Below are positions 26,777-38,210 of a stretch of 64,000 nucleotides of DNA, piece after piece. The first letter of the stretch is position 1; every line of letters starts with the position of its first letter. The notes below the pieces were generated by a model. It was given only the letters and a program-made list of their open reading frames with translations. It had not been told where the DNA came from and searched no databases. The DNA comes from Psychrobacter vallis (GTDB lineage: Bacteria; Pseudomonadota; Gammaproteobacteria; Pseudomonadales; Moraxellaceae). The stretch spans positions 22,048 to 86,047 of the forward strand of contig NZ_CAJHBU010000013.1 in NCBI RefSeq assembly GCF_904846715.1, in the 5' to 3' direction. A program made the translations under genes and the position numbers.

Positions 26777-29700
26777 TTACACCTCCTGTGTGGTGGTCGG
26801 CGCTGCGTTCATTGGCGCGGCATCATTATTATTCATCATATCGTCAGCCATACTACCCATCATCATCACTGGCGCATCCACTTTGCGTACCGACGCTGGC
26901 ATTGATGGGTGAATGATACTCACCTGTCCAACTGGATAACCGATGCAGCCTTCTGCTAAATAACCAACCAACTGTACTGGCAAGGTAATTTGTTGCTTAT
27001 CAATCTCAATCGCTAAGTAATCGCCAGCAGCGATATCCCAGTCTTTGGCATCATCCATACCGATGCGCCATGCCGCAATTGGTAATTGCTCAGCAACGAT
27101 TGGACTACGCGAGGCCATCATCGAGCTGGCATAGATATTATAGATCGGCACCAATTTGGCTTGTCCTTGCTGCAGGTCAGTCGTACTCGAAGCCGTTGCT
27201 TCTGGTGCGACATACTGACGAGTGGCCAAACGCTCTAACCCATCAAACAAACGCACACCCGGATCACCATTTTTTAGATGACCGCCGACTTTGTCTTGAT
27301 ATTTGTTCCACGCTTGCGGTGAGTTCCAACCTGCCGCATTGGCAAACGGAATCATCGAGCTTGGCGTTTCTTTACCGCTATAGCCTTCCATTGAAAAGGT
27401 TAAGCCTGTATCTAAGTCTTTTGGCTGCATCGGCTCATGGACTGAGATCGGCGCACGCATGGCGGTACGACCCGAGTAACGACGCGGCTGACGAGCAATT
27501 TTAAGACCCGTGATACGGTAATCAGCGTCAGGCGCAGCGCCTTTGATACCCGCAAGTTTAGGATGCGTGACTATTAAAGCATTAATCACATCGTCTAGCT
27601 GTGTCCAGTCGACATCTCTACCTTCTAAGCTGCTATGGACGGCATGTAGCCAGCGCCAGCCTTCTTTGATGCTGCTCATTGGATGATAGTAATTGTTATC
27701 ATAAACTTGGAAAAAGCGCTGAGCACGGCCTTCAGCTGATATCAATGTGCCATCGGCCTCAGCAAAGCTTGCGGCTGGCAATACGATATCGACGTCTTTA
27801 TGCCAATCAAGCAATTGATGGTCTAATGCAATGATCGTTTTATCGGTCAATAGCTGCGTTAATTTATTGGCATCAATCGCATCTGTCAGCTGGTTTTCCG
27901 CAACGATGACGACATCAAAATCCGTAGCCAACAGCTCTTCAACGGATTGACCACCAAGCATGCAAACGCCTATGCTATTGGCATCAGGGACGGTTAAATA
28001 AATACCGGCTTGTGCGTGATAACGGTCATTGATTTCTTTCAGTTCAAGCTTTTCTGCAGGCTCACGCTCGACATCGTCTTGTGCTTCTGTATTCACACCC
28101 GTTTCAGGCTTGTTCGGTTTGGCCGACAGCTCTTGATCTTCTTCAGGTTGATCGGTTTGTACTTGTTGCTCTGCTGCATGCACTTTGGCATTATGAGTGT
28201 CAATTTGATGTTGCTCTGTCGCCTTAATTGCCGCACGTTTTTGTGTTAATGCTTGAGTAATTTGCGCGGCGGCTTCTATCAATGCGGTAGACGATAAGCC
28301 CGTACCTGAGATTACCAATGGTTTATCCGCTTGTACTAAGTCATAAGCAATTTGCTGAGCCAGCGCTTGCATGCCATCAGTATCAGCATTAACGTCTGCA
28401 TTGTCATCTGCATTTTGTTGCGTAGTGGCTTGTGGATTAATGACTTCTGATAAATCATCAGAAAAATTAGCAATCTCAGCAGCCACTTTAAAGCCAAGCT
28501 TGGTAATGTCTTCGGGCGTTGCAACCACGCTGACTTTACTGATGTCTTCCAATTTAGTTTGGGTCACATCAATGACATAGACTGGGCTTAAAGCATCTTG
28601 GGCAATACGTTTGACTGGTTCAGCAAGCCAAGATTGCGTCTGCAACGCTGCAGCCATTTTCAGGCCTTCGTTTTTTGCGGCTTGACGTACTGACAACGCC
28701 ACTCGTGATGAGGTTTGGGTAATGTCTTCGCCCAGCACCAATACGGCATCGTAACTTTCGATATCCGTCATGCTTGGATTATAAATGCCTTCCGTGCTGA
28801 GCACTTCGATACATTTATTGACCAGTGCTTGCTGCTGGTGGTTCAGACCTGTAGAAAATTTATCGTAGCCGACGAGATTTTTTAGCGCAAAGTTGGTCTC
28901 TAGACTGGCACGTGGTGAGCCGATACCAATAACTTTTTTATCTTTAATACGTTTGATGGTTTCATCTAAAGCATAATCAATATTAATTTTGACGTGCTTA
29001 TCATTGATACGTTCAAGCGCTTGAGTTGGGCGATCGTCACGATTGACGTAGCCATAACCAAAACGACCTCGATCACATAAAAAGTAGCGGTTCACTTCGC
29101 CGTTATAACGGTTTTCGATACGGCGCAATTCACCATAACGTTCACCCGGTGAGATGTTACAGCCAGCCGAGCAGCCATGACAGATGCTTGGCGCATACTG
29201 CATGTCCCATTTACGGTTATAGCGCTCAGAATGCGTCTTATCAGTAAAGACACCCGTTGGGCAAACTTCGGTCAAGTTACCTGAGAACTCACTTTCGAAC
29301 TGACCATCTTTATCACGGCCAAAATAAACACGATTGTTTGAGCCATACACGCCCAAATCTTCGCCGCCTGCATAGTCTTTATAAAAACGGACACAGCGAT
29401 AGCACGCGATACAGCGGTTCATCTCATGGGCTATAAAAGGTCCAAGCTCTTGGTTGTGATGGGTACGTTTGGTAAAGCGATAACGACGACGGCTATGACC
29501 TGACATGTAAGTCATGTCTTGCAAATGACAGTGACCACCTTCTTCACAAGTTGGGCAGTCATGCGGATGGTTGGTCATGAGTAGCTCAACCATCGACTTG
29601 CGGAAGGCTTTGGCTTCATCATCGGTGACTGAAATGTACATGTCATCGCTAGGGGCAACCATGCATGACATTACGAGACGACCGCGACCGGCTTTCATGT

Positions 29701-29872
29701 CATCGGCGTTTTGATATTGCTTGACCGCGCACTGACGACATGAGCCGACTGAGCCGAGGGCGGGATGATAACAAAAATACGGCACATCAATGCCGAGTGA
29801 TAAGCAGGCTTGTAGCAAGTTATCTGCGCTATCTACTTCGACAGTGGTTCCATCAATATGTATGACTGCCAT
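26777..29872 (-). CDS. nuoG: NADH-quinone oxidoreductase subunit G, enlarged
   Basis: The large iron-sulfur subunit of the NADH dehydrogenase arm. N-terminal [2Fe-2S] ligands are in [39 protein letters not shown] and CHGCSAGC carry the next clusters; the rest is a molybdopterin-oxidoreductase-like domain without a cofactor. The protein has 1031 residues against about 900 in E. coli or Acinetobacter. The excess is in two low-complexity segments: an Asn/Asp-rich stretch near residues 477-500 and a Gln/Glu-rich charged stretch near 540-620. Both fall inside the molybdopterin-like domain. The frame is intact across them. Confidence 0.96.
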   Translation of the reverse strand: MAVIHIDGTTVEVDSADNLLQACLSLGIDVPYFCYHPALGSVGSCRQCAVKQYQNADDMKAGRGRLVMSCMVAPSDDMYISVTDDEAKAFRKSMVELLMTNHPHDCPTCEEGGHCHLQDMTYMSGHSRRRYRFTKRTHHNQELGPFIAHEMNRCIACYRCVRFYKDYAGGEDLGVYGSNNRVYFGRDKDGQFESEFSGNLTEVCPTGVFTDKTHSERYNRKWDMQYAPSICHGCSAGCNISPGERYGELRRIENRYNGEVNRYFLCDRGRFGYGYVNRDDRPTQALERINDKHVKINIDYALDETIKRIKDKKVIGIGSPRASLETNFALKNLVGYDKFSTGLNHQQQALVNKCIEVLSTEGIYNPSMTDIESYDAVLVLGEDITQTSSRVALSVRQAAKNEGLKMAAALQTQSWLAEPVKRIAQDALSPVYVIDVTQTKLEDISKVSVVATPEDITKLGFKVAAEIANFSDDLSEVINPQATTQQNADDNADVNADTDGMQALAQQIAYDLVQADKPLVISGTGLSSTALIEAAAQITQALTQKRAAIKATEQHQIDTHNAKVHAAEQQVQTDQPEEDQELSAKPNKPETGVNTEAQDDVEREPAEKLELKEINDRYHAQAGIYLTVPDANSIGVCMLGGQSVEELLATDFDVVIVAENQLTDAIDANKLTQLLTDKTIIALDHQLLDWHKDVDIVLPAASFAEADGTLISAEGRAQRFFQVYDNNYYHPMSSIKEGWRWLHAVHSSLEGRDVDWTQLDDVINALIVTHPKLAGIKGAAPDADYRITGLKIARQPRRYSGRTAMRAPISVHEPMQPKDLDTGLTFSMEGYSGKETPSSMIPFANAAGWNSPQAWNKYQDKVGGHLKNGDPGVRLFDGLERLATRQYVAPEATASSTTDLQQGQAKLVPIYNIYASSMMASRSPIVAEQLPIAAWRIGMDDAKDWDIAAGDYLAIEIDKQQITLPVQLVGYLAEGCIGYPVGQVSIIHPSMPASVRKVDAPVMMMGSMADDMMNNNDAAPMNAAPTTTQEV

Positions 29873-29882
29873 GCCGCTCTCC

Positions 29883-31307
29883 TTATTTCACTACTGGCTG
29901 TTGGTTGGCTGCAGCATCAATAACATCGACACCAACCGCCTGCGCGATTTTTTGATCAAACTCTGGACGGAAATATTTAATCGCACTCATCAGCGGTTCC
30001 ATCGCACCCGGCGCATGCGCACAGAATGTTTTACCAATCCATAAGTCACGCGTGAGACCCTCTAACTTTTCGACATCGCCGATTTGCCCTTCACCATCAT
30101 TAATGGCAGTGAGTAATTTAACACCCCACGGCAGACCATCACGGCATGGCGTACACCAACCGCAGGATTCGCGCTGAAAGAAAATCTCAAGATTGCGCAG
30201 CAGTGGTACCATGTCTTGTGCCTCATCAACCACCATAATCAGCCCAGTACCCATACGGCTACCCGCTTCTTGGATGGTATCAAAGTCTACAACCACGTCT
30301 AAATGGTCGGCGGTCAAAAAGTCAGTTGATGCACCGCCCGGTAGCCAAGCTTTCAGAGTCTTACCATCTTTCATACCACCCGCCAAATCCTCAATGATCT
30401 CGCGCGCGGTGTAGCCAAATGGCAGCTCCCACAGACCGGGATCATTGACCAAGCCTGAGCAACCAAACAGCTTGGTGCCTGGGGTTTTGCTTTTGCCTTT
30501 GATATCGGACAATGACTGATACCATTCGACGCCATGGTTCAAGATAGCTGGCATGTTGCACAAGGTCTCGACGTTATTGACAACCGTTGGTCTGCCCCAT
30601 GCGCCAGAAATCTGTGGAAACGGCGGCTTGGTTCGTGGGTTAGCACGGCGACCTTCTAGACAGTTAATAAGTGCGGTTTCTTCACCGCAAATATAACGGC
30701 CAGCGCCCGTATGCACATGCAGATTAAAGCTAAAATCTGAGCCTAAAATATTGTCGCCCATGAGATTATTGGCCAAGCACTCTTCGATAGCAGTAACCAA
30801 GCGCTGAGCGGCTAAAATGTACTCACCGCGAATAAAGATATATCCGTCAGTTGCACCAATCGCATGCGCCGTAATCAACATCCCTTCGATAAGCTGGAAT
30901 GGTAGGCGCTCCATTAACAAACGATCTTTAAACGTTCCCGGCTCCATTTCATCAGCATTGCAGATGAGATAGCGCGGCAAACCGTCCGGCGGTGACATAA
31001 ATGTCCATTTCAAACCAGCATTAAAACCTGCACCGCCGCGACCTCTGACGTTAGCCGCTTTAATCATATCACCGACTGCTTTAGGCGATTTAGATAACGC
31101 CTCTTTTAAACCGGTAAAACCTTTTAGAGACTCATAAGTCGCCAAATCAAGCACGGCATCGTGATGCGCTAGACGCCATGTTAATGGTCTGGTTTCGCTC
31201 GTGGCTGTGGCTTTATCACCATAAATTGGAACACGCTGTGCATTTAGTTGGCTTGGCGCTTGGCCTTGGCCGCGACGAGCAATCTGCTCTGAAATCGTTA
31301 AACTCAT
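29883..31307 (-). CDS. nuoF: NADH-quinone oxidoreductase subunit F
   Basis: The 474-residue NADH- and FMN-binding subunit with the N3 [4Fe-4S] cluster. The nucleotide loop GRGGAGFNAGLKW (about residue 90-102) and the FMN segment NADEMEPGTFKDR are present, and cluster ligands are in ESCGWCTPCRDG near residue 375-386. A 30-residue N-terminal tail precedes the conserved part. It overlaps nuoE by four bases (ATGA). Confidence 0.97.
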   Translation of the reverse strand: MSLTISEQIARRGQGQAPSQLNAQRVPIYGDKATATSETRPLTWRLAHHDAVLDLATYESLKGFTGLKEALSKSPKAVGDMIKAANVRGRGGAGFNAGLKWTFMSPPDGLPRYLICNADEMEPGTFKDRLLMERLPFQLIEGMLITAHAIGATDGYIFIRGEYILAAQRLVTAIEECLANNLMGDNILGSDFSFNLHVHTGAGRYICGEETALINCLEGRRANPRTKPPFPQISGAWGRPTVVNNVETLCNMPAILNHGVEWYQSLSDIKGKSKTPGTKLFGCSGLVNDPGLWELPFGYTAREIIEDLAGGMKDGKTLKAWLPGGASTDFLTADHLDVVVDFDTIQEAGSRMGTGLIMVVDEAQDMVPLLRNLEIFFQRESCGWCTPCRDGLPWGVKLLTAINDGEGQIGDVEKLEGLTRDLWIGKTFCAHAPGAMEPLMSAIKYFRPEFDQKIAQAVGVDVIDAAANQQPVVK

Positions 31308-31813
31308 GCGTATAGCTCCAATAATTGCGCGACTTCGGAGGGCTGAACAGGACCATAAGTGTCTTCGTCAATCAGCACCGCAGGACCTTTGTCACAGTTG
31401 CCCAAGCAACAAATCGGCAATAGCGTAAAACGACCATCAACGGTCGTCTGTCCATACTCAATGCCCAATTGCGATCTGAGTTCAGCCGATAGCGCCTCAT
31501 AACCTGTCAAATAACAGGCCACAGAATCACAGATTAGAATCACGTGACGACCGACAGGCTGACGGTAAATACGGTTGAAGAAGGTGGCGACGCCATCCAT
31601 GTCTGACATCGGAATATCTAGAATATTGGCAATGGCATTGACTTGCGCATCATCGACCCAGCCGTTACGTTTTTGCACAATTTTTAGGGCATCGAGAGAG
31701 GCCGCACGTGCCTGTGGATAATGATGCATAAATTCATGAATCGCGGCGATTTCCTCAGTGGTGAGGATACTTGCCACATCTACTTTTGGCATTTTGTCGG
31801 AAACAATTTTCAT
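31304..31813 (-). CDS. nuoE: NADH-quinone oxidoreductase subunit E
   Basis: The 169-residue thioredoxin-fold subunit carrying the N1a [2Fe-2S] cluster. The four ligands are in CDSVAC and CCLGNC, at about residues 95-100 and 136-141. Length matches E. coli NuoE (166). It lies 144 bases downstream of nuoCD and overlaps nuoF. Confidence 0.97.
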   Translation of the reverse strand: MKIVSDKMPKVDVASILTTEEIAAIHEFMHHYPQARAASLDALKIVQKRNGWVDDAQVNAIANILDIPMSDMDGVATFFNRIYRQPVGRHVILICDSVACYLTGYEALSAELRSQLGIEYGQTTVDGRFTLLPICCLGNCDKGPAVLIDEDTYGPVQPSEVAQLLELYA

Positions 31814-31957
31814 AATCTTCTATCTTTCCTCACTCATCACGCTCTATTACATTATGACGTCAGTCGTGCGACGACTGTCGTCACATTGAAATATGACAGC
31901 ATTTTGGTGTGCCATTTGGCAATAATATATTGATTAACATCTCTTTTTTAAAAAACT

Positions 31958-33733
31958 CTAACGGTCACAATCCGCCATCACAATATCAATCGACGCCAGA
32001 TACATAATGGCATCAGAAACCAGTGAGCCATTGATGACGGATGGCATCTGTTGCAAATGCGCAAATGTCGGCGTACGAATACGGGTGCGATAGCTCATCG
32101 TGGCTTTGTCTGACGTAATGTAATAGCTGTTCAGACCTTTGGTCGCCTCCACAATCGTGGTGCATTCACCTGCTGGCATCACAGGACCCCAAGATACGGA
32201 GATAAAGTGGTTAATCAGCGTCTCGATATCGTTCAACGTACGGTCTTTCGGCGGTGGTACAGCTAATGGATGATCCGCCTTATAAGGACCTTGTGGCATG
32301 TTGTCCATGCACTGACGAATGATACGTAAAGACTGACGCATCTCTTCGACTTTGACCATACAACGATCATAAGCATCACCGTTATAACCAACTGGCACTT
32401 CAAAATCGTAATTCTCATAGCCCATGTATGGACGTGCTTTACGTAGATCAAAATCCACGCCTGTGGCACGTAAACCTGCACCCGTCACGCCCCAAGCCAA
32501 TGCTTGCTTGGCATTGTACTGCGCCACACCTTGGGTACGACCTTTGAGCACACTGTTTTGCAATGCCGCTTTGACATACTCGTCCAAGCGCTTTGGCATC
32601 CAATCTAAGAACTCACGCACCAAACGCTGCCAACCGCGCGGCAGGTCAGCGGCAGTGCCACCAATACGGAACCAAGCTGGATGCATACGATAGCCAGTCA
32701 CCGCTTCGATAACGTCATAGGCTTTTTGGCGATCAGTAAACATATAGAATACAGGGGTCATACCACCCGCATCCTGAATAAAGGTACCGACAAACAGCAG
32801 GTTATTGGTAATACGGAAAAACTCGCTCATCATCACGCGGATGGTTTCAGCACGAGGCGGAATGGTAATGCCTGCTAGCTTTTCGACCGACATGATGTAC
32901 GGCAGCTCATTCATCACACCGCCAAGGTAATCAATACGGTCGGTATAAGGAATAAATGAGTGCCATGTTTGACGCTCAGCCATTTTTTCTGCACCGCGGT
33001 GGTGATAGCCGATATCAGGAATACAATCCACGACTTCTTCGCCATCAAGCTGTAACACCAAACGGAATGCACCGTGAGCAGAGGGATGGTTAGGACCGAT
33101 GTTCAAGAACATAAAGTCTTCATCACGACCTGAGCGTTTCATGCCCCACTCTTCTGGGACAAAACGTAGGTTCTCTTGCTCGTATTGCTGCTTAGCCGTA
33201 TTTAAGAAGTACGGGGTAAATTCAGTCGCACGTGCGTGATATTCTTTACGCAGTGGATGACCTTCCCAGTATTTTGGCAGTAAGATACGCGTTAAATGCG
33301 GATGACCTGTAAAGACAATACCAAACATGTCCCACACTTCACGCTCGTACCAGTTGGCATTTGGCCAAATCTGGGTGGCGCTTGGCACATTGAGATCGTC
33401 CTCACTCAGCGCGACTTTAATGCGTACATCACTATTGCGCTCAAGCGACATCAGATGATAAAACACTGTAAAATCGCTGTCAGGCAACCCTTGGCGATGC
33501 TGACGCAGACGCTCATCTATCGCTGACAAATCAAACAGCATGACGTAAGGCTTAGGCAGTTTGCGCAAGAATAAGAGAATGTCTAACAAATCAGCACGCG
33601 CCACCCAAACCGTTGGAATCTCATCCACAGTGTGCTGCACGACAAATTTACCAGCATATTTTTGCTCCAGCTCAGTTATGACTGCTGGAACAGGCTTGAT
33701 ATTAGGATCTGTGTTTTCGACTACCGTGACCAT
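31958..33733 (-). CDS. nuoC: NADH-quinone oxidoreductase fused subunit C/D
   Basis: A fused NuoC-NuoD protein of 591 residues. Residues about 1-180 are the NuoC part ([28 protein letters not shown]), and about 200-591 the NuoD 49-kDa part that forms the quinone pocket with NuoB ([23 protein letters not shown], with the quinone-site histidine, and [12 protein letters not shown]). The fusion is also found in E. coli and other gammaproteobacteria. Three 20-base tandem repeats lie in the gap just upstream. Confidence 0.97.
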   Translation of the reverse strand: MVTVVENTDPNIKPVPAVITELEQKYAGKFVVQHTVDEIPTVWVARADLLDILLFLRKLPKPYVMLFDLSAIDERLRQHRQGLPDSDFTVFYHLMSLERNSDVRIKVALSEDDLNVPSATQIWPNANWYEREVWDMFGIVFTGHPHLTRILLPKYWEGHPLRKEYHARATEFTPYFLNTAKQQYEQENLRFVPEEWGMKRSGRDEDFMFLNIGPNHPSAHGAFRLVLQLDGEEVVDCIPDIGYHHRGAEKMAERQTWHSFIPYTDRIDYLGGVMNELPYIMSVEKLAGITIPPRAETIRVMMSEFFRITNNLLFVGTFIQDAGGMTPVFYMFTDRQKAYDVIEAVTGYRMHPAWFRIGGTAADLPRGWQRLVREFLDWMPKRLDEYVKAALQNSVLKGRTQGVAQYNAKQALAWGVTGAGLRATGVDFDLRKARPYMGYENYDFEVPVGYNGDAYDRCMVKVEEMRQSLRIIRQCMDNMPQGPYKADHPLAVPPPKDRTLNDIETLINHFISVSWGPVMPAGECTTIVEATKGLNSYYITSDKATMSYRTRIRTPTFAHLQQMPSVINGSLVSDAIMYLASIDIVMADCDR

Positions 33734-33753
33734 GAATGATGCATTCCTTCATT

Positions 33754-33813
33754 AATCATAACTAAACTATGTCAACCATAACTGAGCTATGTTAATCATA
33801 ACCGAACTATGAT
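33754..33813. repeat. Three tandem 20-bp repeats between nuoB and nuoCD
   Basis: Three adjacent 20-base units: AATCATAACTAAACTATGTC, AACCATAACTGAGCTATGTT and AATCATAACCGAACTATGAT. They differ from each other at about three to five positions. They lie inside the operon, just upstream of the nuoCD start, and do not form a terminator. Confidence 0.85.
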
Positions 33814-33865
33814 GAGCGCATAAAATGTTGAGGTTATTGCTGTGAATCTAAATGCTGTCTAATAT

Positions 33866-34543
33866 TTAAATACTATCTGGGCTACGCAAGTTTTTGACAG
33901 CGATACGATCTGCTTGCTTACGATCACGCTCAGGCGTCATTTGCGGCTGATAGATGCCCTGCTCATTGACATGAATACCCAGCGGGCGACGCTCTTTAGT
34001 AATAGATTCTTGTAGCAACATCAAACCCTGAATCAACGCTTCTGGACGCGGCGGACAGCCGGGCACATAAACATCGACAGGGATGATTTTATCCACGCCT
34101 TGTACGACAGAGTAGATATCATACATACCGCCCGAGTTGGCACAGGCCCCCATCGAGATGACCCATTTTGGCTCAAGCATTTGCTCATATAGACGCTGGA
34201 TGACAGGTGCCATTTTCACGAAGCAAGTACCGGCGACGATCATGACATCTGCCTGACGCGGCGAGGCACGAATGACCTCTGCCCCAAAGCGAGATAAATC
34301 GTGAACCGCGGTTAAAGTGGTGGCGTATTCGACATAACAGCAAGACGTACCAAAGTTAAATGGCCATAGTGAGTGCTTGCGCCCCCAATTTGCTGTCGAG
34401 TGAACGAGGTCTTCGAGGCGACCCATAAAGACGTTTTTATTGACTTCGTCTTCGATAGGATCATTAACCGTTTGACTGGTCTGTGCAGGATAGGTATCTG
34501 CATCAGGGTTGGCTTTTGTTAATGTGTATTTCATAACATACAA
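33866..34543 (-). CDS. nuoB: NADH-quinone oxidoreductase subunit B
   Basis: The 225-residue subunit with the terminal [4Fe-4S] cluster N2 that reduces quinone. Adjacent cysteines in [10 protein letters not shown], then [11 protein letters not shown] and [11 protein letters not shown] supply the ligands. Length equals that of Acinetobacter-type NuoB as I recall it. It is 172 bases downstream of nuoA and 132 upstream of nuoCD, both larger gaps than elsewhere in the operon. Confidence 0.97.
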   Translation of the reverse strand: MYVMKYTLTKANPDADTYPAQTSQTVNDPIEDEVNKNVFMGRLEDLVHSTANWGRKHSLWPFNFGTSCCYVEYATTLTAVHDLSRFGAEVIRASPRQADVMIVAGTCFVKMAPVIQRLYEQMLEPKWVISMGACANSGGMYDIYSVVQGVDKIIPVDVYVPGCPPRPEALIQGLMLLQESITKERRPLGIHVNEQGIYQPQMTPERDRKQADRIAVKNLRSPDSI

Positions 34544-34715
34544 CCTTTATATTAGGTGTAGCGTGGCAATCATCTTGCCGTCACTATTGCCTTAACGTCT
34601 ATTATTAATAAATGCTCATTCATATGGATTTAATATACCAATATGATTGCGTCATTATATTTCTTAGCAGTCTTTGCAGGCTTTAGAAAGCCAAAACAAA
34701 AGCCATCAAAATCAA

Positions 34716-35339
34716 TTAGCGCCGAGCATTGTCTTGCCGTGCAGACGAACTGAAATCCACAGAAGTAACATTACCCGTGGTATTAATATGATCGATATTT
34801 TGTAGATGACGACGATTGGTCTCAATGTTGTTTGAGACATTGATTTGACCGGAGGACTGCGCGGGAACCTTGCCCGTTGGATCAACCATCAGCTCGTGAG
34901 CACCATCAAACTTGGTGATATCAGCCAAATTGAAACCAGCTGGCGCTGCATGTAGACGGGCTTTTTTGCGACGTTTGTCAGCAGGTGCCCAGTTCATCGC
35001 ACCAAGGCTAAGCTCATATATCAAACCAATGATTAAAATAGTAATGAATACGGCGGCAGCAGCAAAACCAAGCCAGCCAGCTTCACGTACTGAAACGGCA
35101 TACGCATAAAGATAGAGGGCTTCTAAATCAAAAATCACAAAGAAAATCGCCACCAAATAAAATTTGGCAGACAAACGAATACGGGCGTTGCCAGATCCGA
35201 CAACACCCGCTTCAAATATTTCTTCTTTTTGTGAGCCTTGAGAACGACCGCCAAGCAAACGCGGCACGACCAGCATAAAGACAACTAGCCCAATGGCGGC
35301 TAAGATAAAAGCAACTGCTGACCAATTAAAAGCAGACAT
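34716..35339 (-). CDS. nuoA: NADH-quinone oxidoreductase subunit A, with C-terminal extension
   Basis: First gene of the complex I operon. The three-helix core (to about residue 130) carries the family pattern FEAGVVGSGNARIRLSAKFYL and FFVIFDLEALYLYAYAVS. The protein has 207 residues against 147 in E. coli; the extra C-terminal 70 residues are polar and Asn/Ser-rich with no motif. The promoter must lie in the 800-base region on its right. Confidence 0.95.
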   Translation of the reverse strand: MSAFNWSAVAFILAAIGLVVFMLVVPRLLGGRSQGSQKEEIFEAGVVGSGNARIRLSAKFYLVAIFFVIFDLEALYLYAYAVSVREAGWLGFAAAAVFITILIIGLIYELSLGAMNWAPADKRRKKARLHAAPAGFNLADITKFDGAHELMVDPTGKVPAQSSGQINVSNNIETNRRHLQNIDHINTTGNVTSVDFSSSARQDNARR

Positions 35340-36141
35340 GATAATACGTGCTCCTCACCCAATCGAGTGTTAAGCCCAGCGCAAATATTGACCTGTTTTA
35401 AGGCCGTCTAGCGATAGGCATAACGCAGACGAAAACACAAAGCGACTGTCATTGAGCCACTGCATTTACGTTACTATTTTAGGGCCTTTGCTGGTAATAA
35501 CCAATTATCAAGCTTATTGACGACGATGTCAGACGTGACCAACTGTAGATATTCCGATGTGCGTGCGGATAAAAGGCTGGTCGCCTAACGCATCTCCTAA
35601 CAACGTAAGATCAACGTATTAAATCAATATCATATCCAAGCGTTTACTTAATTGATTTAATAGCTCATTACACGTGGTCAATAATGACGTGACAACTGGC
35701 ATAAATTATTTACGTACTATACGCTTATCGGTTTTTAAAAGCTAGTTTTTAGCTGTATTGAACGGTCACTTTATCTGCAAAAAAGAGATGTTTTTTTTAT
35801 CATAAATTATGATATAGACGTTACCTTATATTAACCCCAAATCTGTACTTTTAATCGTCGGCTATTATAGTCAATTTATAAGACCCTAGGGTCTCGTTCA
35901 ATACGCTTATGTCAGCACTCAACTCCTCACCCAAAGTCACGGTTTTTGCTTTATAATGGCGCATCTAAATCCAATGGCTTATTATAAAACCATAAAATTA
36001 TAAAACAGCAAATTTGCTTGCTTTCAATGAGCCGTTTTTTATTGAAGTAACTCTGCATTGAAATAACTCTGCAATATCTATATTAGGGCGTGAGGTTATC
36101 AGCGCCACTCTCTTTTTTGCTTTTGTCTGACAGGTCACGTT
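35340..36141. promoter_or_regulatory. 800-bp divergent region between nuoA and rep
   Basis: No credible open reading frame. It contains an inverted repeat TATTAAATCAAT (35617-35628) with ATTGATTTAATA (35651-35662), a perfect 14-base palindrome AGACCCTAGGGTCT at 35881-35894, and a tandem 16-base duplication ATTGAAGTAACTCTGC / ATTGAAATAACTCTGC at 36041-36072. TTGAAA at 36058 with TATTAG 17 bases on is a possible rep promoter. nuo promoters must be here, but I cannot place one with confidence. Confidence 0.45.
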
Positions 36142-38175
36142 ATGAGTCAACTGAATCCCAAACAAACCGAGGCCATGCTCTACGTATCTGGTCCATTACT
36201 TGTGCTAGCAGGTGCCGGCTCCGGTAAGACCTCAGTGATTACGCGCAAGATTGCTTATCTTATCGAAGAATGCAACATGCCAGCTGAGCGCATCACTGCC
36301 GTGACGTTTACCAATAAAGCCGCGCGCGAGATGAAAGCCCGTGTTAGCAAACTGTTGCCAAGTGAAAAAATGCGCGGTTTGACGGTCTCAACCTTTCACC
36401 AATTTGGCTTACAGTTTTTGCGTTACGAGCTGCTTCATACGCCGCTTAAAGGTAATTTTTCCATCATGGACAGCGACGACAGCAAACGCCTACTGATGGA
36501 GCTGATGATGCGCGACAACTTAAGCGGTGCTGAAAGTCGTGAGCTGGTCGGTAAAGCCATAAAAATGATTTCTGACTGGAAAAACGATCTGATTGAGCCT
36601 GACAAGGCGATGGAAACGTTAGACGATCCAGAAGATATGATTTTTGCCACCCTTTATGCACTATACGAGCGTAATTTGCGTGCTTATAACGCGGTCGATT
36701 TTGACGACTTGATTGTACTGCCCACGAAAATATTGCGTGAAAATAGAGAGCTGCGTGACAAATGGCAAAATCGTATTCGTTACTTGCTCGTCGATGAGTA
36801 TCAAGATACCAACACCGCCCAGTATGAAATGATTAAATATCTGGTCGGGCCACAAGGGCGCTTCACTGTCGTTGGTGACGATGACCAATCTATCTATGCG
36901 TGGCGTGGCGCCAAACCTGAAAACATGGCACTGCTCAAAGAAGACTTTCCTAAACTAAAAATCGTCATGCTTGAGCAGAATTACCGTTCAACCACGCGTA
37001 TTTTGACCTCTGCCAACGCGGTCATTCTTAACAATGAGCATTTATTTGAAAAGAAACTCTGGTCAGACAAAGGTCAAGGCGAAAAAATCCGCATTATTAA
37101 CTGCCGTAATGACGATGACGAGTCTGAGCGTGTGGCCAAAGAAATCGTCACGCATAAGCTGCGTTTTGGCAATGAGTGGGAGCAATATGCTGTCCTTTAT
37201 CGTAGTAACTTTCAGGCACGTATGTTAGAGGCGCAATTGCGTCAATTGCAAGTGCCTTATAAGTTATCTGGCGGACAGTCATTCTTTGCGCGTAGTGAAA
37301 TCAAAGACATCATGGGCTATCTGCGTCTGATTTTGAACCCCGAAGATGACAGCGCATTTTTGCGTATTATTAATACTCCTAAACGCGGTATGGGTCCGGC
37401 CACATTAGAGAAACTGGGTCTATTTGCCCAAGAGCACAGCATATCGCTACTGGCGTCTTGTACTCATGCTGGTCTGACTCATGTACTACCTTCCAAGGCT
37501 TATGGCACGATAAAAGAGTTTGGTGAATTTATTGAGCATTATACGCGCGAGCTGGATCAACATCCTGACCCTGTGCCTATCGTGCGTCAGATGATTGATG
37601 AGACAGGCTACATTGACTTTGTCCGTAGTGACTCCAAAACCCCACAACAAGAAAAAAACCGTATTGACAATATCGATATGCTCTATACCAGTATTCAATC
37701 GCTCATCAATCGCGCGGAAGAAGACGAAGACCGGACGATTGATACCATCATTCGTAAGCTGGTATTGCTCGATATGCTCGAGCAGCAGCAAGAAGAAGAA
37801 AATACCAATAAAGTCAATCTGATGACCTTGCATGCCGCAAAAGGCTTGGAGTTTGATTACGTTTATATCATGGGATTAGAGGAGGAGATGCTACCGCACC
37901 GCAACTCTATCCTAAGTGAGACAGTCGAAGAAGAGCGCCGCTTGATGTATGTAGGTATTACTCGTGCTCGCCGTGAGCTTACATTGACACTGGCGACTCA
38001 GCGCCGTGCGGGCGGTCAAATGCGCGTCACCTCAGAGTCACGGTTTTTGGATGAGCTACCAGAAGATCATATCGACTGGCCTGCCAAAGCCAAAAAGAAA
38101 AAGGCCAGCAAAGACCCAGAAGCGGTCGCTGATGAGTATTTGGCCAATATTCGAGCGCTGCTAGGTAAGCGCTAA
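36142..38175 (+). CDS. rep: ATP-dependent DNA helicase Rep
   Basis: A superfamily 1A 3'-5' helicase that helps replication forks pass protein blocks. All helicase motifs are visible in order: Q motif (LNPKQTEAM), Walker A GAGSGKT at about residue 26-32, motif Ia TFTNKAAREMK, motif II DEYQDTN, motif III GDDDQSIYAWRGA, motif IV EQNYRSTTRIL, motif V TLHAAKGLEFDYV and motif VI GITRARREL. Length 677 matches E. coli Rep (673), and the gene lacks the extended C-terminal tail of UvrD. It is monocistronic, followed by a hairpin repeat. Confidence 0.94.
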   Translation: MSQLNPKQTEAMLYVSGPLLVLAGAGSGKTSVITRKIAYLIEECNMPAERITAVTFTNKAAREMKARVSKLLPSEKMRGLTVSTFHQFGLQFLRYELLHTPLKGNFSIMDSDDSKRLLMELMMRDNLSGAESRELVGKAIKMISDWKNDLIEPDKAMETLDDPEDMIFATLYALYERNLRAYNAVDFDDLIVLPTKILRENRELRDKWQNRIRYLLVDEYQDTNTAQYEMIKYLVGPQGRFTVVGDDDQSIYAWRGAKPENMALLKEDFPKLKIVMLEQNYRSTTRILTSANAVILNNEHLFEKKLWSDKGQGEKIRIINCRNDDDESERVAKEIVTHKLRFGNEWEQYAVLYRSNFQARMLEAQLRQLQVPYKLSGGQSFFARSEIKDIMGYLRLILNPEDDSAFLRIINTPKRGMGPATLEKLGLFAQEHSISLLASCTHAGLTHVLPSKAYGTIKEFGEFIEHYTRELDQHPDPVPIVRQMIDETGYIDFVRSDSKTPQQEKNRIDNIDMLYTSIQSLINRAEEDEDRTIDTIIRKLVLLDMLEQQQEEENTNKVNLMTLHAAKGLEFDYVYIMGLEEEMLPHRNSILSETVEEERRLMYVGITRARRELTLTLATQRRAGGQMRVTSESRFLDELPEDHIDWPAKAKKKKASKDPEAVADEYLANIRALLGKR

Positions 38176-38210
38176 CGTCAGTATGAGTAATAATGATGCC
38201 AAATAGAATC

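Noticed and set aside
27070..27504. A 144-codon open frame on the plus strand inside nuoG
   Set aside because: It lies entirely opposite the well-supported nuoG coding sequence, has no domain or ribosome binding site, and reflects codon bias of the opposite strand.
33754..33813. CRISPR array
   Set aside because: The three 20-base units are directly adjacent without spacers, and no cas gene is near.
36083..36092. TTAGGGCGTG upstream of rep, and a like sequence near 16828, as ends of the 174-bp element
   Set aside because: Only about ten bases match and no second end or interior is present; chance is possible.
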